Assembly: GCA_050251035.1 (NCBI GenBank) | Contig: JBFWNN010000011.1 | Span: 1-64,000, forward strand | Length of the DNA: 64,000 nt | Source: Taklimakanibacter sp050251035 | GTDB taxonomy: Bacteria; Pseudomonadota; Alphaproteobacteria; Rhizobiales; Aestuariivirgaceae | Reading direction: 5' to 3' | Shown here: in pieces, positions 40,801-49,003 of the stretch | Layout of the letters: the number at the start of each line of letters is the position of its first letter | Position numbering within the stretch: position 1 is the first letter of the stretch | The notes under the pieces: model-generated | The model's input: the letters and a program-made list of their open reading frames with translations, nothing else | Databases searched by the model: none | Told to the model about the DNA's origin: nothing | Made by a program: the position numbers and the translations under genes

Positions 40801-41523
40801 TCAGAGCGGTGGCCGCGACTCGCGGAACCGGACTTCCCCCTGGTGCAGAAAGCAGGCCTTGTCGAAGAGCGCCAGGTCGAGCGGATTCGGCAGACGGACA
40901 TCGTCGAGATCGGGGCAGGGCTTCTTCAGCGGGTCAAAGGACCGGTCGATCTGCGAGATGAACAGGAGGGTCAGCCCTTTCTCCCGCGCAAATGACTTGA
41001 GCGCGCGGATCTGGACCATCAGCTCCGGCTTGTCGCGCTTCTGGTCGAGGAGCTGCAGATAGTCCACCACGATGAGGGTGCCTGGCGGCGCCGACGTCAT
41101 CTGTGCCATGATATGGTCGGCGCTGATCGCATCGGAATTGTCGAAGGCGAACCGCGTCGTGAAATCCGACTCCTGTGCGCCGAGAGCGCGAAAGGCGTTG
41201 GTCACATCCGCCCTTGTGCCTTCGAGCGTGAAATACGCCCCGCGGCGGCCGGCTTTCATCGCTTCCATCATGAGCTCGATGCTGAGCAGCGTCTTGCCAT
41301 GGCCGGGGCGGGCGCCGACCAGCACCAGATCGCCGGGCCTCAGCCTCGCCAGGAGGTCGCGCGCCCTGAGGGCCGGAGCACCTTTCGCCGCGAGCAGGCT
41401 CCAGCTGGCAAAACCTTCGCGGGCGGCCATCTGGTCGAGCGCCGCATGCAGCGGCAGGCCCTTGGCGCGCGCCAAAAGCCGGGCTTGGCGCTTCAGCCGA
41501 TAAAGGGGAGCGGACAATTTCAT
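40801..41523 (-). CDS. Single-domain DnaB/RecA-like P-loop ATPase
   Basis: 240-residue protein with the RecA-type core of DnaB helicases but without the DnaB N-terminal domain. Walker A is GARPGHGKTLLSIEL; Walker B is LIVVDYLQLLDQ, the DnaB sequence; FISQIDRSFD is the sensor segment. ATG at 41523 has AGGAGG eight bases upstream, which decides the start. The first ~65 residues (RLKRQARLLARAKGLPLHAA) resemble a small basic helical module. Replicative helicase function is unlikely at this length. Confidence 0.85.
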   Translation of the reverse strand: MKLSAPLYRLKRQARLLARAKGLPLHAALDQMAAREGFASWSLLAAKGAPALRARDLLARLRPGDLVLVGARPGHGKTLLSIELMMEAMKAGRRGAYFTLEGTRADVTNAFRALGAQESDFTTRFAFDNSDAISADHIMAQMTSAPPGTLIVVDYLQLLDQKRDKPELMVQIRALKSFAREKGLTLLFISQIDRSFDPLKKPCPDLDDVRLPNPLDLALFDKACFLHQGEVRFRESRPPL

Positions 41524-41703
41524 CTCAAACCTCCTGGTGCGAGCCTCGGTCACACTCCCTCCTTATGTTGCGCGCTCGAACAGTCGGTTCGGAAATCGAT
41601 ATGGCCCCGCATGAATGATGCTGTCCCGATGGAGGGGGGAGGCATGGGCCGTGCCGGAATCGGATCATAGCCGAGATTCGGCCGAAGGAGAACCGCTCTG
41701 GCT

Positions 41704-42237
41704 TCACGAAGCTCCGGCCCGCACAGAATAAACCGCGAATATCCGATAAGGCCCAGGCTCGGAATCTTTGAAAACGCCGTTCTTCAGATGCGCAATTGCT
41801 TCCTCGAGCGATGCGAGCAGGCAATGCCGATTGACTTCATGCTCTCTCGCCAGGCCATTGCATGAAAGCGGCGAACATTCAGGATCGGAACCCGCGTAGA
41901 ACGTGACGACATCGAACCCTTCGAGGGTTTTCTCTTCCGGCATCTTCACGTCGGTGACGGGAGAATCCGGCACCGGCACCGGGCCCTCATTGCCGTCCTC
42001 ATCGAATTGCCATTCATAGACTTCGTAGTAGAAGAATTTAGCATCCCCGAGATCGATCGCTTTCTTGCGTGCGACCTGCTCGATGATATCGACCGAATCG
42101 AACAGCCCGAATCCGTTGTGCTTCCATTCGTCGTGATAGTCGGCGAAGCAGCGCGACACACATCCGCTGACGGAATAGATATCCCATACTCCCGGTGCTC
42201 CGAGCCAGTCGGGTCGATCTTCCACGACCTTCGCCAT
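41704..42237 (-). CDS. Hypothetical protein next to comM
   Basis: 177 residues, acidic, no membrane segment. The beginning (RPDWLGAPGVWDIYSVSGCV) recalls a small conserved family of unknown function. An ATG at 42255 would add six residues; the one at 42237 (MAKVVED) matches that family better. It lies just after the comM stop, so it may be co-transcribed with the comM remnant, and it belongs to the chromosome rather than the element. Confidence 0.72.
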   Translation of the reverse strand: MAKVVEDRPDWLGAPGVWDIYSVSGCVSRCFADYHDEWKHNGFGLFDSVDIIEQVARKKAIDLGDAKFFYYEVYEWQFDEDGNEGPVPVPDSPVTDVKMPEEKTLEGFDVVTFYAGSDPECSPLSCNGLAREHEVNRHCLLASLEEAIAHLKNGVFKDSEPGPYRIFAVYSVRAGAS

Positions 42238-42258
42238 GTATCCGACAGGAAGCATCGG

Positions 42259-43587
42259 TCACGCCGCCTGGCGGAAGGCGGCGAGCTTCTGGCGGTAGCT
42301 CAAGGCTTCGACGATGTGAATGCGGCCGACGCGCTCCTGGCCGTCGAGATCGGCGAGCGTGCGCGCGACGCGCAGCACGCGGTGATAGCCGCGCGCCGAC
42401 AGCGCCATCGCATCTGCCGCCTCGTGCAGGAGGCGCAAGCCCTTGTCGTCCGGCGCCGCGATCTCGTCCAGGAGCGTGCCGTCGGCCTGGGCATTGGTGG
42501 CCAGATGCGCAAGGCTGAGCTTCGCGAAGCGCTCGCGCTGCCTTTGGCGCGCCGCGGCGACCCGGGCCGCCACCTCGGCGCTGCCTTCGGAGGGGACCGG
42601 GCGCGCCAGATCGGACGCGCGCACCGCGCCGAGCTCGATCTGGATGTCGAGACGGTCGATGAGCGGGCCCGACAGGCGCGCCTGATAGTCGCCGGCGCAG
42701 CGCGGACCCTTGGCGCAGACATGGCCGGGCTCGCCCGCCATGCCGCATTTGCACGGGTTCATCGCCGCGACCAGCTGGAAGCGCGCCGGATAGGTGATGT
42801 GGTAGTTCGCCCGCGCCACCTGCGTCTCGCCCGACTCGAGCGGCTGGCGCAAGGCCTCGAGCACGCGCGGCTGGAATTCCGGCAGCTCGTCGAGGAACAG
42901 CACGCCATTGTGGCTGAGCGAGATCTCGCCCGGCTTGGCCCTGACGCCGCCGCCGACCAGCGCCGGCATGCTCGCCGAATGATGCGGCGAGCGGAAGGGG
43001 CGCTTGCGGGTGAGCTTGCCTTCGGCCAGGGCGCCGGCGAGCGAGGCGATCATGCTCGTCTCCAGCATCTCGCGCGCCGCCATGGGCGGCAGGATCGAGG
43101 GCAGGCGCTGCGCCAGCATCGACTTGCCGGCACCGGGCGGGCCGACCATCAAAAGATGATGGCCGCCGGCGGCCGCCACCTCGAGGGCGCGCTTCGCCGC
43201 CTCCTGGCCCTTGATGTCCCTGAGGTCGGGCAGTGCCTGGCACTCCTCGGCCATGCCGGGCCTGGGGCGCGACAGGATCTGCGTGCCCTTCACATGGTTG
43301 AGGACCTGAATGATGGTGTGCGGCGCCAGGATGTCGACCTCATCGCCCGCCCAGGCGGCTTCCGGCCCGCACGGCATGGGGCAGATGAGGCCGAGGCCCC
43401 GCGCATGGGCGGCGATGGCGGCGGGCAGCGCGCCGGTCACGGCACCGAGCGCGCCGTCGAGTCCCATCTCGCCCAAGACCAGATAGCGGTTGAGGAAGTC
43501 CTGCGGCAGCACGCCCAAGGCCGCCAGCACGGCGAGGGCGATCGGCAGGTCATAGTGGCTGCCTTCCTTGGGCAGGATAATGTGCAA
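42259..43587 (-). pseudogene. comM: comM (yifB) Mg-chelatase-like ATPase, 5' part removed by element insertion
   Basis: ComM is a hexameric helicase of the AAA+ MoxR/Mg-chelatase group that promotes branch migration in natural transformation. The visible frame matches the family from LPKEGSHYDLPIAL onward, through Walker A (GPPGAGKSML), a Cys cluster (CKCGMAGEPGHVC) and the C-terminal end. Complete proteins have about 70 more residues before this point. Codons upstream of 43575 (HII and beyond) do not fit the family, and AT-rich element sequence begins there. The 5' portion should lie beyond the right window edge. The remnant could be expressed from a TTG at 43587. Confidence 0.88.
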
Positions 43588-43754
43588 TGATGTGTAATAA
43601 AATCAAATACTTAGATGTTGTGATCGAATACTAGTCGAATAAACCCCGGTGTATGGAGGCAACCAATGCCTCCCCCACAGAAGGCTTTGACGAGGAGGAA
43701 ATCCTGTTCAAGACAGGTTGTCGCACCCAGCGCCGCATGATCTAACCTGCACTC

Positions 43755-43961
43755 ATGTCCTGGCAATTGATAGTCCTGGTGGCCCAAATCGCTCTTGGCG
43801 GCGGCCTTTTCCTCCGGGGCATGCGCCAAGCCATCTATGAGTACAATACAGGAGAAGGGCCGATATGGGGTGGCATTGCAATGATGGCGGTGGGGGCGCT
43901 TCTGCTTCTGCTGGTTCACCCAATGATTTCTTGGGTCGCACCCGCGAAACCGAGCCTATAG
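43755..43961 (+). CDS. Small two-helix membrane protein
   Basis: 68 residues with two hydrophobic helices (about 4-22 and 38-62) separated by a short charged loop (GMRQAIYEYNTGEGPIW). It is the first gene inside the left end of the element, 18 bases upstream of the nuclease gene and on the same strand. No function recognised. Confidence 0.55.
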   Translation: MSWQLIVLVAQIALGGGLFLRGMRQAIYEYNTGEGPIWGGIAMMAVGALLLLLVHPMISWVAPAKPSL

Positions 43962-43978
43962 CGACATTCAAGGCGTCC

Positions 43979-44644
43979 ATGCACCCTGCTCTTGTCGCTC
44001 TCGCTCTCTGTCTGCTGGTGCCGGCCGCCCAGGCCGCCACGGTCTCCGGCCCCGCCATTGTGATCGACGGTGACACCCTGCTGGTCGGTGGCCAAGAGGT
44101 CCGCATTCATGGGATCGACGCCCCTGAGACCAGCCAGAAGTGCCAGCTCCCGAAAGGCACCTGGGATTGCTCCTATGCGGCGGTGGCTGCGCTCCAGGCC
44201 GTCACCCACGGCAAGACGGTCACATGCACCGGTCATGAGATGGACCAGTACGGCCGGCTGATTGCCCGCTGTTCGACAGACGGCTTCCCCGACATCGGCG
44301 CCAGCTTGGTGGCGGCCGGCTATGCCTGGGCCTTCATCAAGTATTCGACCGACTATGTCGGCTTGGAGAAGGCGCCGCGCGCCAAGCGGATCGGCATATG
44401 GCAATCGAAGACCCAGCCGCCTTGGGAGTACCGCGCCCGGCGCTGGGAGACCGCCTCAAAGCTCGCGACGACCACGCAAGGATGCCCGATCAAGGGCAAC
44501 ATCAACGCGAAGGGCGAGAGAATCTATCACGCGCCTTGGTCGAAGCACTATGCGAGGACCCGGATTGATCCGGCGAAGGGTGAGCGGTGGTTTTGCAGTG
44601 AGGCTGAGGCGAGGGCTGCCGGCTGGCGGGCGCCTTATAGGTGA
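43979..44644 (+). CDS. Secreted staphylococcal-nuclease-like (SNase) protein
   Basis: 221 residues. A signal peptide (MHPALVALALCLLVPAAQAA) precedes an SNase fold: calcium-site Asp residues in VIDGDTLLV (30-32), the catalytic arginine and glutamate region VRIHGIDAPE (42-50), and the second arginine in QYGRLIAR. A cysteine-containing C-terminal extension (about 150-221, with GNINAKGERIYHAPWSKHY and WFCSEAEARAAGWR) is the small repeat often following SNase domains in alphaproteobacteria. Likely a periplasmic or secreted calcium-dependent nuclease. An ATG at 43865 opens the frame earlier but lacks a signal sequence. Confidence 0.9.
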   Translation: MHPALVALALCLLVPAAQAATVSGPAIVIDGDTLLVGGQEVRIHGIDAPETSQKCQLPKGTWDCSYAAVAALQAVTHGKTVTCTGHEMDQYGRLIARCSTDGFPDIGASLVAAGYAWAFIKYSTDYVGLEKAPRAKRIGIWQSKTQPPWEYRARRWETASKLATTTQGCPIKGNINAKGERIYHAPWSKHYARTRIDPAKGERWFCSEAEARAAGWRAPYR

Positions 44645-44667
44645 AAGAACTGCTCTGACAGAGTAAG

Positions 44668-45225
44668 ATGACAGATAAAAAAGACATACCGCGATGGCCC
44701 TTTCCCGACATTGTTTGGGAGACTTTTACCGAGAGCAAGCTGAGAGAAATACGCGATGAAGAGATCGATGGAGACGAACTTGAGAGCCTGATCGAGCTAA
44801 TGTGGACAGAACCTGAATGCGCCTATTATCTGTTCTGGCCCACGAACCGTCCCCTAGGCAAAACATTGGTCGACGCCATTGAGGAAAATCGCCTACTACG
44901 GGGCGCCATCGAAAGCAGGTGGTATATCCGTCCAAATGTCGATCATTTCATCAAGATCGAAAAGCCCCAGTTCGATTGGCACAGAGAGACAGTCAAAACG
45001 ACTATGTTCTATCGTGCAGAATTGCGATTATCCGTATCGGAAACGCGGCGACTAGATGGAGCTGCCCAACGGAAGACGATTCAAGAGGCTATGACGGCCG
45101 CAAGTCCGTCATATGGCCTCAGCATTGTCAATAGAGCGGTTCAGCACTTCCGAAAACATCAGCACGTATATGGTCTCGCTGGTACTCTAGTGGCGATTGT
45201 TGGTCTTCTTCTGGCGCTTCTTTGA
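44668..45225 (+). CDS. Hypothetical protein with C-terminal membrane anchor
   Basis: 185 residues, base composition clearly richer in A+T than its neighbours, suggesting separate acquisition. The N-terminal ~160 residues are soluble and rich in charged and aromatic residues; the last 17 form a hydrophobic helix (LAGTLVAIVGLLLALL), so it is probably tail-anchored in the inner membrane. No domain recognised. Follows the nuclease gene by 23 bases. Confidence 0.65.
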   Translation: MTDKKDIPRWPFPDIVWETFTESKLREIRDEEIDGDELESLIELMWTEPECAYYLFWPTNRPLGKTLVDAIEENRLLRGAIESRWYIRPNVDHFIKIEKPQFDWHRETVKTTMFYRAELRLSVSETRRLDGAAQRKTIQEAMTAASPSYGLSIVNRAVQHFRKHQHVYGLAGTLVAIVGLLLALL

Positions 45226-45243
45226 ATGTAAGGGTCGTCACCT

Positions 45244-45891
45244 TCAATCGCCCTTGGCCGCCCGCGCCACAATCTGAATTGCATCATCGGGCAACGGCTT
45301 CTGCATGTCTTTCACCTCTTCCGCCGGCAGCGTGAGCCAGGCATTCCACTCTTCGATGTCACGCAAGATGACCGGCATCGATTTAGAGTGGATGGGCTTC
45401 ACAATGCTGTTCGGCTCGGTCGTCAGGAAGGTGAAGAGTAGGTGCGTTCCCTCAACCGGCGCCTTCTTCGTGCCCCGTGTCCCGGCCCATTCGCGCCATA
45501 GGCCGGCGAACATGAAGGGCGAGCGGTTGCTGTTCAATCCGAACCAGACCGTTTCCTTCTTCCCTGTCTCCGGGTTCGGCTCCGGCGTCCACTCCGCAAA
45601 GCTCGTTGCCGGCACAAGGCACCTGTTCTCGACGCCAAGCCATGGCTTCCACAATGACATGCTGAGCGAACGGGCATTGGTCATGAACTCGCGCCGGCCG
45701 GGCAAGGGCGGAAACCCCCATCGCATCATGGTGATTTCTAATCTGCTGGTGGCCGGCGATCTGCGGATCACAGGCGCGACATAGTCGGGGTGGATGCTCT
45801 CGTAGTTGATCTCGATGTCCGGAGGGGGCTCGGCATTCGAGAACAAGGCGAGCTGTTTCATGTTGCCGCGCAGATTATAGGTGTTGCACAT
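45244..45891 (-). CDS. SRAP-domain (YedK/HMCES-type) DNA-protein crosslink protein
   Basis: 215 residues of the SOS-response-associated peptidase family, which shields abasic sites in single-stranded DNA by crosslinking through Cys2. The N-terminus MCNTYN supplies the catalytic Cys2 after removal of Met1; the conserved glutamate lies in ATSFAEWTP and the histidine in KPIHSKSMPVIL. It is the last gene of the leftward operon of the island. Many prophages carry this family. Confidence 0.9.
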   Translation of the reverse strand: MCNTYNLRGNMKQLALFSNAEPPPDIEINYESIHPDYVAPVIRRSPATSRLEITMMRWGFPPLPGRREFMTNARSLSMSLWKPWLGVENRCLVPATSFAEWTPEPNPETGKKETVWFGLNSNRSPFMFAGLWREWAGTRGTKKAPVEGTHLLFTFLTTEPNSIVKPIHSKSMPVILRDIEEWNAWLTLPAEEVKDMQKPLPDDAIQIVARAAKGD

Positions 45892-45894
45892 TTT

Positions 45895-46173
45895 TCAGGG
45901 CTTCCGACTCTTGGCCTTGTTCTGCTGGTAGATCGCCCAATCATGAAGCACGGCCTGCATTCCTGATTCAAGCTCTTGTTCGGCATAGGCCATGCCGTCC
46001 CTTGCGGTCGGAAAGCTGTCGATCCTGCGGGTATGCGAGGTCAGCTCGAAATAGTCCGGCGCCGGTCCAATACCGGAATGCCTGACGACCGAGAAGTGGA
46101 TGAGACCGCCGAACTCGAGCGAATAGCCTTCGCAACTCCCACGCCCCCATCTGGTCCATCGCCCGCGAGCCAT
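45895..46173 (-). CDS. Hypothetical small protein
   Basis: About 92 residues, starting MARGRWTRWGRG. The start is set by AGGGGGAG five bases upstream of the second of two adjacent ATGs. Composition suggests a compact soluble domain (FGGLIHFSVVRHSG, then DSFPTARDGMAYAEQEL). It is coupled to the preceding zinc-ribbon gene by overlapping stop/start codons and followed three bases later by the SRAP gene. No function known. Confidence 0.6.
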   Translation of the reverse strand: MARGRWTRWGRGSCEGYSLEFGGLIHFSVVRHSGIGPAPDYFELTSHTRRIDSFPTARDGMAYAEQELESGMQAVLHDWAIYQQNKAKSRKP

Positions 46174-46478
46174 CATCTCCCCCTTATGATCGGCACTTGC
46201 GGCCACCAATCATCCTTCCGGTCACCCATGCAGAACAGCACTTCCGCTCCTGATCGGCCTCTGCATCCGCGGTTCTTGCAGCGCGCCCGACTGGCGAGTT
46301 GCTTCATCGTCGTCTCTGGTGGCCACCTCACCAGCAGCTTGCCGGCGTCCATCGCTCTCTTGTGGCCGCAGCCCTGGCATTCCAGGACGAGCCGCAGATT
46401 GAATTGCTGAACCTCGGCGAGCGTGATGGCGTCACGTTTCGCCCGCTTGGCGCTGAAGGTTGACGGGCCGCGAAGCAT
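46173..46478 (-). CDS. Zinc-ribbon-like hypothetical protein
   Basis: 101 residues. CQGCGHK (two Cys two apart) and CKNRGCRG (two Cys four apart), with about 30 residues between, suggest one structural zinc site. A hydrophobic beta-like stretch precedes the first pair. It could bind nucleic acid, but no recognised DNA-binding module follows. Packed in the leftward operon between small genes. Confidence 0.62.
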   Translation of the reverse strand: MLRGPSTFSAKRAKRDAITLAEVQQFNLRLVLECQGCGHKRAMDAGKLLVRWPPETTMKQLASRARCKNRGCRGRSGAEVLFCMGDRKDDWWPQVPIIRGR

Positions 46479-46484
46479 GGGCGC

Positions 46485-46766
46485 TCAATGGAGAGCTGCC
46501 CGTTGGTTGTCGTTGGAGGCCGCAGGAGCGGACAGGTCTTCAAGCATCTTGTCCACGAGCTCGTCATCGTCCCTCGCATGGACCTTGTGCTTCTCATACA
46601 GCTCGCCGATGCTCTTCCACATATCCTGAAAGGCTTCGTCTTCCAGGTGGATGCCCAGCTCATCTTGATAGATGTTGGCAACAGCATCCATCACATCTTC
46701 GGGCTCGACATTCGCTTTGCCGATGAATTCCTTTTTGAAATAAGCTCGGCTTTCGAGATTCACCAT
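46485..46766 (-). CDS. Acidic hypothetical protein
   Basis: 93 residues, predicted helical and acidic (NVEPEDVMDAVANIYQDEL; then ARDDDELVDKMLEDL). No signal or membrane segment. Small acidic phage proteins of this type sometimes mimic DNA or inhibit host factors, but nothing here proves that. Confidence 0.58.
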   Translation of the reverse strand: MVNLESRAYFKKEFIGKANVEPEDVMDAVANIYQDELGIHLEDEAFQDMWKSIGELYEKHKVHARDDDELVDKMLEDLSAPAASNDNQRAALH

Positions 46767-46777
46767 CGCTGTACTCC

Positions 46778-46975
46778 TTACGCTTCGATCACATGGAAAT
46801 AGCCCGCGTCACCAACAAGCTCCTGAGCGACATCATCGACGCGGCGGATGATGCCCTCGCATCGTTTCCGAAGCGGTGAGCCGTGCGGCTCTGACCGCTC
46901 ACAGGCGATGGAGAGGTTGCGCGCCTGTGCGAGGATCTGAATAAAGTGCTGCCGCTCCGAAAAGGTCATTGGCAT
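46778..46975 (-). CDS. Hypothetical small protein
   Basis: 65 residues from the ATG at 46975, which overlaps the end of the upstream gene by ten bases. Mostly helical sequence (FSERQHFIQILAQARNL; RVDDVAQELV). A longer in-frame start at 47083 would lie wholly within the neighbouring gene and is less likely. Confidence 0.5.
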   Translation of the reverse strand: MPMTFSERQHFIQILAQARNLSIACERSEPHGSPLRKRCEGIIRRVDDVAQELVGDAGYFHVIEA

Positions 46976-47463
46976 GACACGTCTCTCGGGGTGGCAACGC
47001 CCGTAGGCATCGGATGAATGCGGCGCTTGGCTGCCCAGACCTGTTCCTGCGACGGCGTCCAGTCCTTGAATATCGCGCGGCACTCAATGATGTCGTCGCT
47101 GTTGGCGGCGCTGGCGTTCAAATCGTCCAGGCTCTTGATGCCGGCCTCAATCAAAAGGTCGCGCGCCAACTCCGTCTGCCAGCGACGATGGGCGACACGG
47201 GCGGCCAGGACCAGGCCCCTGACGTAACCCTGATCCGCAGCCCTCTCCCGGTCATCGAGCAGCGTGACCAGGGCGGCCAAGGCATCGGCCGGGAGCTTCT
47301 GCACGGCCGTCTCGATGGCCTTCCACGCCTGCCGGTCCTCTTTGGAGCTTTCCTCGTCTCCCAGCTCATAGAAATCAGCAGCCGGCTCAGCATCGGAACG
47401 CGTCTGATTGAAGATGGTGGCGGTGGCAATTCGCACCTGCTCGGCCTGGATTTCGGTACGCAT
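46966..47463 (-). CDS. Hypothetical protein
   Basis: 165 residues, soluble, alpha-helical (AWKAIETAVQKLPADALAAL; VRGLVLAARVAHRRW). The start ATG at 47463 is followed by EIQAEQVRIATATIF. No motif recognised. Part of the compact leftward operon; upstream lies a 155-base stretch without an evident gene. Confidence 0.6.
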   Translation of the reverse strand: MRTEIQAEQVRIATATIFNQTRSDAEPAADFYELGDEESSKEDRQAWKAIETAVQKLPADALAALVTLLDDRERAADQGYVRGLVLAARVAHRRWQTELARDLLIEAGIKSLDDLNASAANSDDIIECRAIFKDWTPSQEQVWAAKRRIHPMPTGVATPRDVSCQ

Positions 47464-47618
47464 GACAAGCTCCAGAGTTCCCTATTTGTTCTAGGGTGCC
47501 TCCGAAGCCAGGGGAGAGTCAACAGGTAGGTATTCCTCTTGCATCGGGCGGTCAGGCCAAGCGTATGGCGCTGTCTCAGCCATGCGGTGAGCCGGTTGGC
47601 CAAACTTAAAACCGCGAT

Positions 47619-47822
47619 CTAGTTCGGCACCTTGCCAATCGCGATGGCGAGCAGGGTTTCGTAATCGCGCGTCCCGTCTGCCGCAAACGATAGGACCCGC
47701 GCCGCTACATTTCCTCTTAAAGCTTCATCGCAATTGAGCTTTAGGCAGGCTTCGTCCACCACTTTGCCGAATAGTTCCATGTCCTGAGGATTGAAAGCGC
47801 CGTGCATGTGCTGGCACTCCAT
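47619..47822 (-). CDS. Hypothetical small protein
   Basis: 67 residues, starting MECQHMHGAFNPQDMELFG. The shared TGATG with the upstream gene fixes the start. The middle (VVDEACLKLNCDEALRGNVAAR) resembles a small conserved helical domain seen in rhizobial hypothetical proteins. Function unknown. Confidence 0.6.
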   Translation of the reverse strand: MECQHMHGAFNPQDMELFGKVVDEACLKLNCDEALRGNVAARVLSFAADGTRDYETLLAIAIGKVPN

Positions 47823-48010
47823 CACGTAGACCTTCGTCTTGGCCGTTTAAGGCGTGCATTCTGCTCGCAGATGTTGGCATGCAGTTCGTAGAGGTCGGCC
47901 ACCAGTCGAGAGCCGCACTCACCGGCCAGCTTTCGCGCGCGCTCAGCTTGAGTGTAAAGATGCGTGACCTTCTGGCTTTTTCGGACAACTTGTCTTTTGC
48001 CGCCGGACAT
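47822..48010 (-). CDS. Hypothetical small basic protein
   Basis: 62 residues, strongly basic at both ends (GGKRQVVRKSQ; RLKRPRRRST) with one helix between (ERARKLAGECGSRLVADL), suggesting nucleic-acid contact. Coupled to the next gene by TGATG. About 250 bases upstream (48011-48260) hold no supported gene. Confidence 0.52.
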   Translation of the reverse strand: MSGGKRQVVRKSQKVTHLYTQAERARKLAGECGSRLVADLYELHANICEQNARLKRPRRRST

Positions 48011-48260
48011 GGATGCCTCCCAATAGTCGGAGCACCCGGCAAAATCCCAATCTAGGGAAGGGTTTTTGCATCGCGGAGCTCCTTGGTCTGGTTAAAGGCG
48101 GGAGCTCTGCTCTACTCTCAGCCGTCAGCGCCTCAGTAGGGTGAATGGGCACGAGCCAACGATGAATTGAGCATCGCATGAATGACGAGGGCGCACGAGT
48201 TAATTCGGCACCCACCCGTAGAATGTTACCCGGTCAACAGAGAAGCCGGCCGAAGCGCGG

Positions 48261-48611
48261 TCATGTCACGCTCCGATAATCGTAGGGCTCGATGCCATGA
48301 GCCAGAGCAAGAACCGCAATCCCTTCGGCCATTGCCGCCTTGGTTGCGTCCGTGTCGCCGTTCCGTGTCATGGTGCGGAGTGCCGTCAGCTTCACGATGG
48401 CGCCGGCCGGGCTATAGCCGCTCACGGCGAGGATCTGCGCTTCTAGCCGCTCCCGCTCCCGGCCAACGCTCTCAAGGCCACGGCGCAGGACGTAGCCATT
48501 GCAGCCGTCCGCCTCGAGCTGGTCATTGATGGCATCCCATTCGGCCATAGCGGCGCGCCAGCGGGGATAGAGGGCGAGCAGCTTCTGGTCTGCGTCGAGT
48601 TGCTTCAACAT
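48261..48611 (-). CDS. Hypothetical helical protein
   Basis: 116 residues, probably a coiled-coil: LDADQKLLALYPRWRAAMAE and GLESVGRERERLEAQIL. Its start overlaps the end of the upstream gene. Short helical proteins with this Trp-Asp heptad-like pattern occur in alphaproteobacterial prophages; no function is known to me. Confidence 0.6.
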   Translation of the reverse strand: MLKQLDADQKLLALYPRWRAAMAEWDAINDQLEADGCNGYVLRRGLESVGRERERLEAQILAVSGYSPAGAIVKLTALRTMTRNGDTDATKAAMAEGIAVLALAHGIEPYDYRSVT

Positions 48612-49003
48612 CCTAGCTGCACTCCCTCAAGGACCGTCGCCGCCGCTTGCGCGTAGCTGTTCACGCAATCCAGAAAGGCCCTATTCACCACGCTCCATTC
48701 CTGACCGTCCTTGGCTTTCTTGTGCATGGTTTCAACGATGCTGGATAAAAGCATGCCGTTGCGGACGCAGGGATATTCGCCGATGTAGGTCAGGAACTCC
48801 TTCGCCAGCCTTTTGCCGGTCTCGTTATCCTCTTTGAACTGGCCGGTCGGCTTGACGGCCCAATAGTCATGGTCCCGGTCGGCGCGCTTGTTGCGCTTCA
48901 TGAAGGACAGATCATCGACGGGCGACATGCCGAAGGGCTGCTTGGGGATGTCTAACCCGAGGGCGTACCGCTTGGCGTTGAGGTCAATAACGGGCGCGGT
49001 CAT
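48605..49003 (-). CDS. Hypothetical protein
   Basis: 132 residues. No membrane segment. Notable run MKRNKRADRDHDYWAVKPTG in the first third and a helical C-terminus (VVNRAFLDCVNSYAQAAATV). Overlaps its neighbours by four to seven bases, typical of a translationally coupled phage operon. Confidence 0.6.
   Translation of the reverse strand: MTAPVIDLNAKRYALGLDIPKQPFGMSPVDDLSFMKRNKRADRDHDYWAVKPTGQFKEDNETGKRLAKEFLTYIGEYPCVRNGMLLSSIVETMHKKAKDGQEWSVVNRAFLDCVNSYAQAAATVLEGVQLGC

Noticed and set aside
43620..43645. CGAATA-type short direct repeat near the junction as an attachment core
   Set aside because: Only six to seven bases repeat and they lie outside the comM homology; the comM-derived core is a better candidate.
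43611..43919. Minus-strand frame of 102 residues at the element's left end
   Set aside because: Overlaps the better-supported small membrane gene antisense and has no ribosome site or motif; the 43590-43754 stretch otherwise shows no gene.
48011..48260. Search for a gene or RNA in this 250-base interval
   Set aside because: No frame with a start, ribosome site and plausible protein was seen, and no convincing hairpin or promoter.
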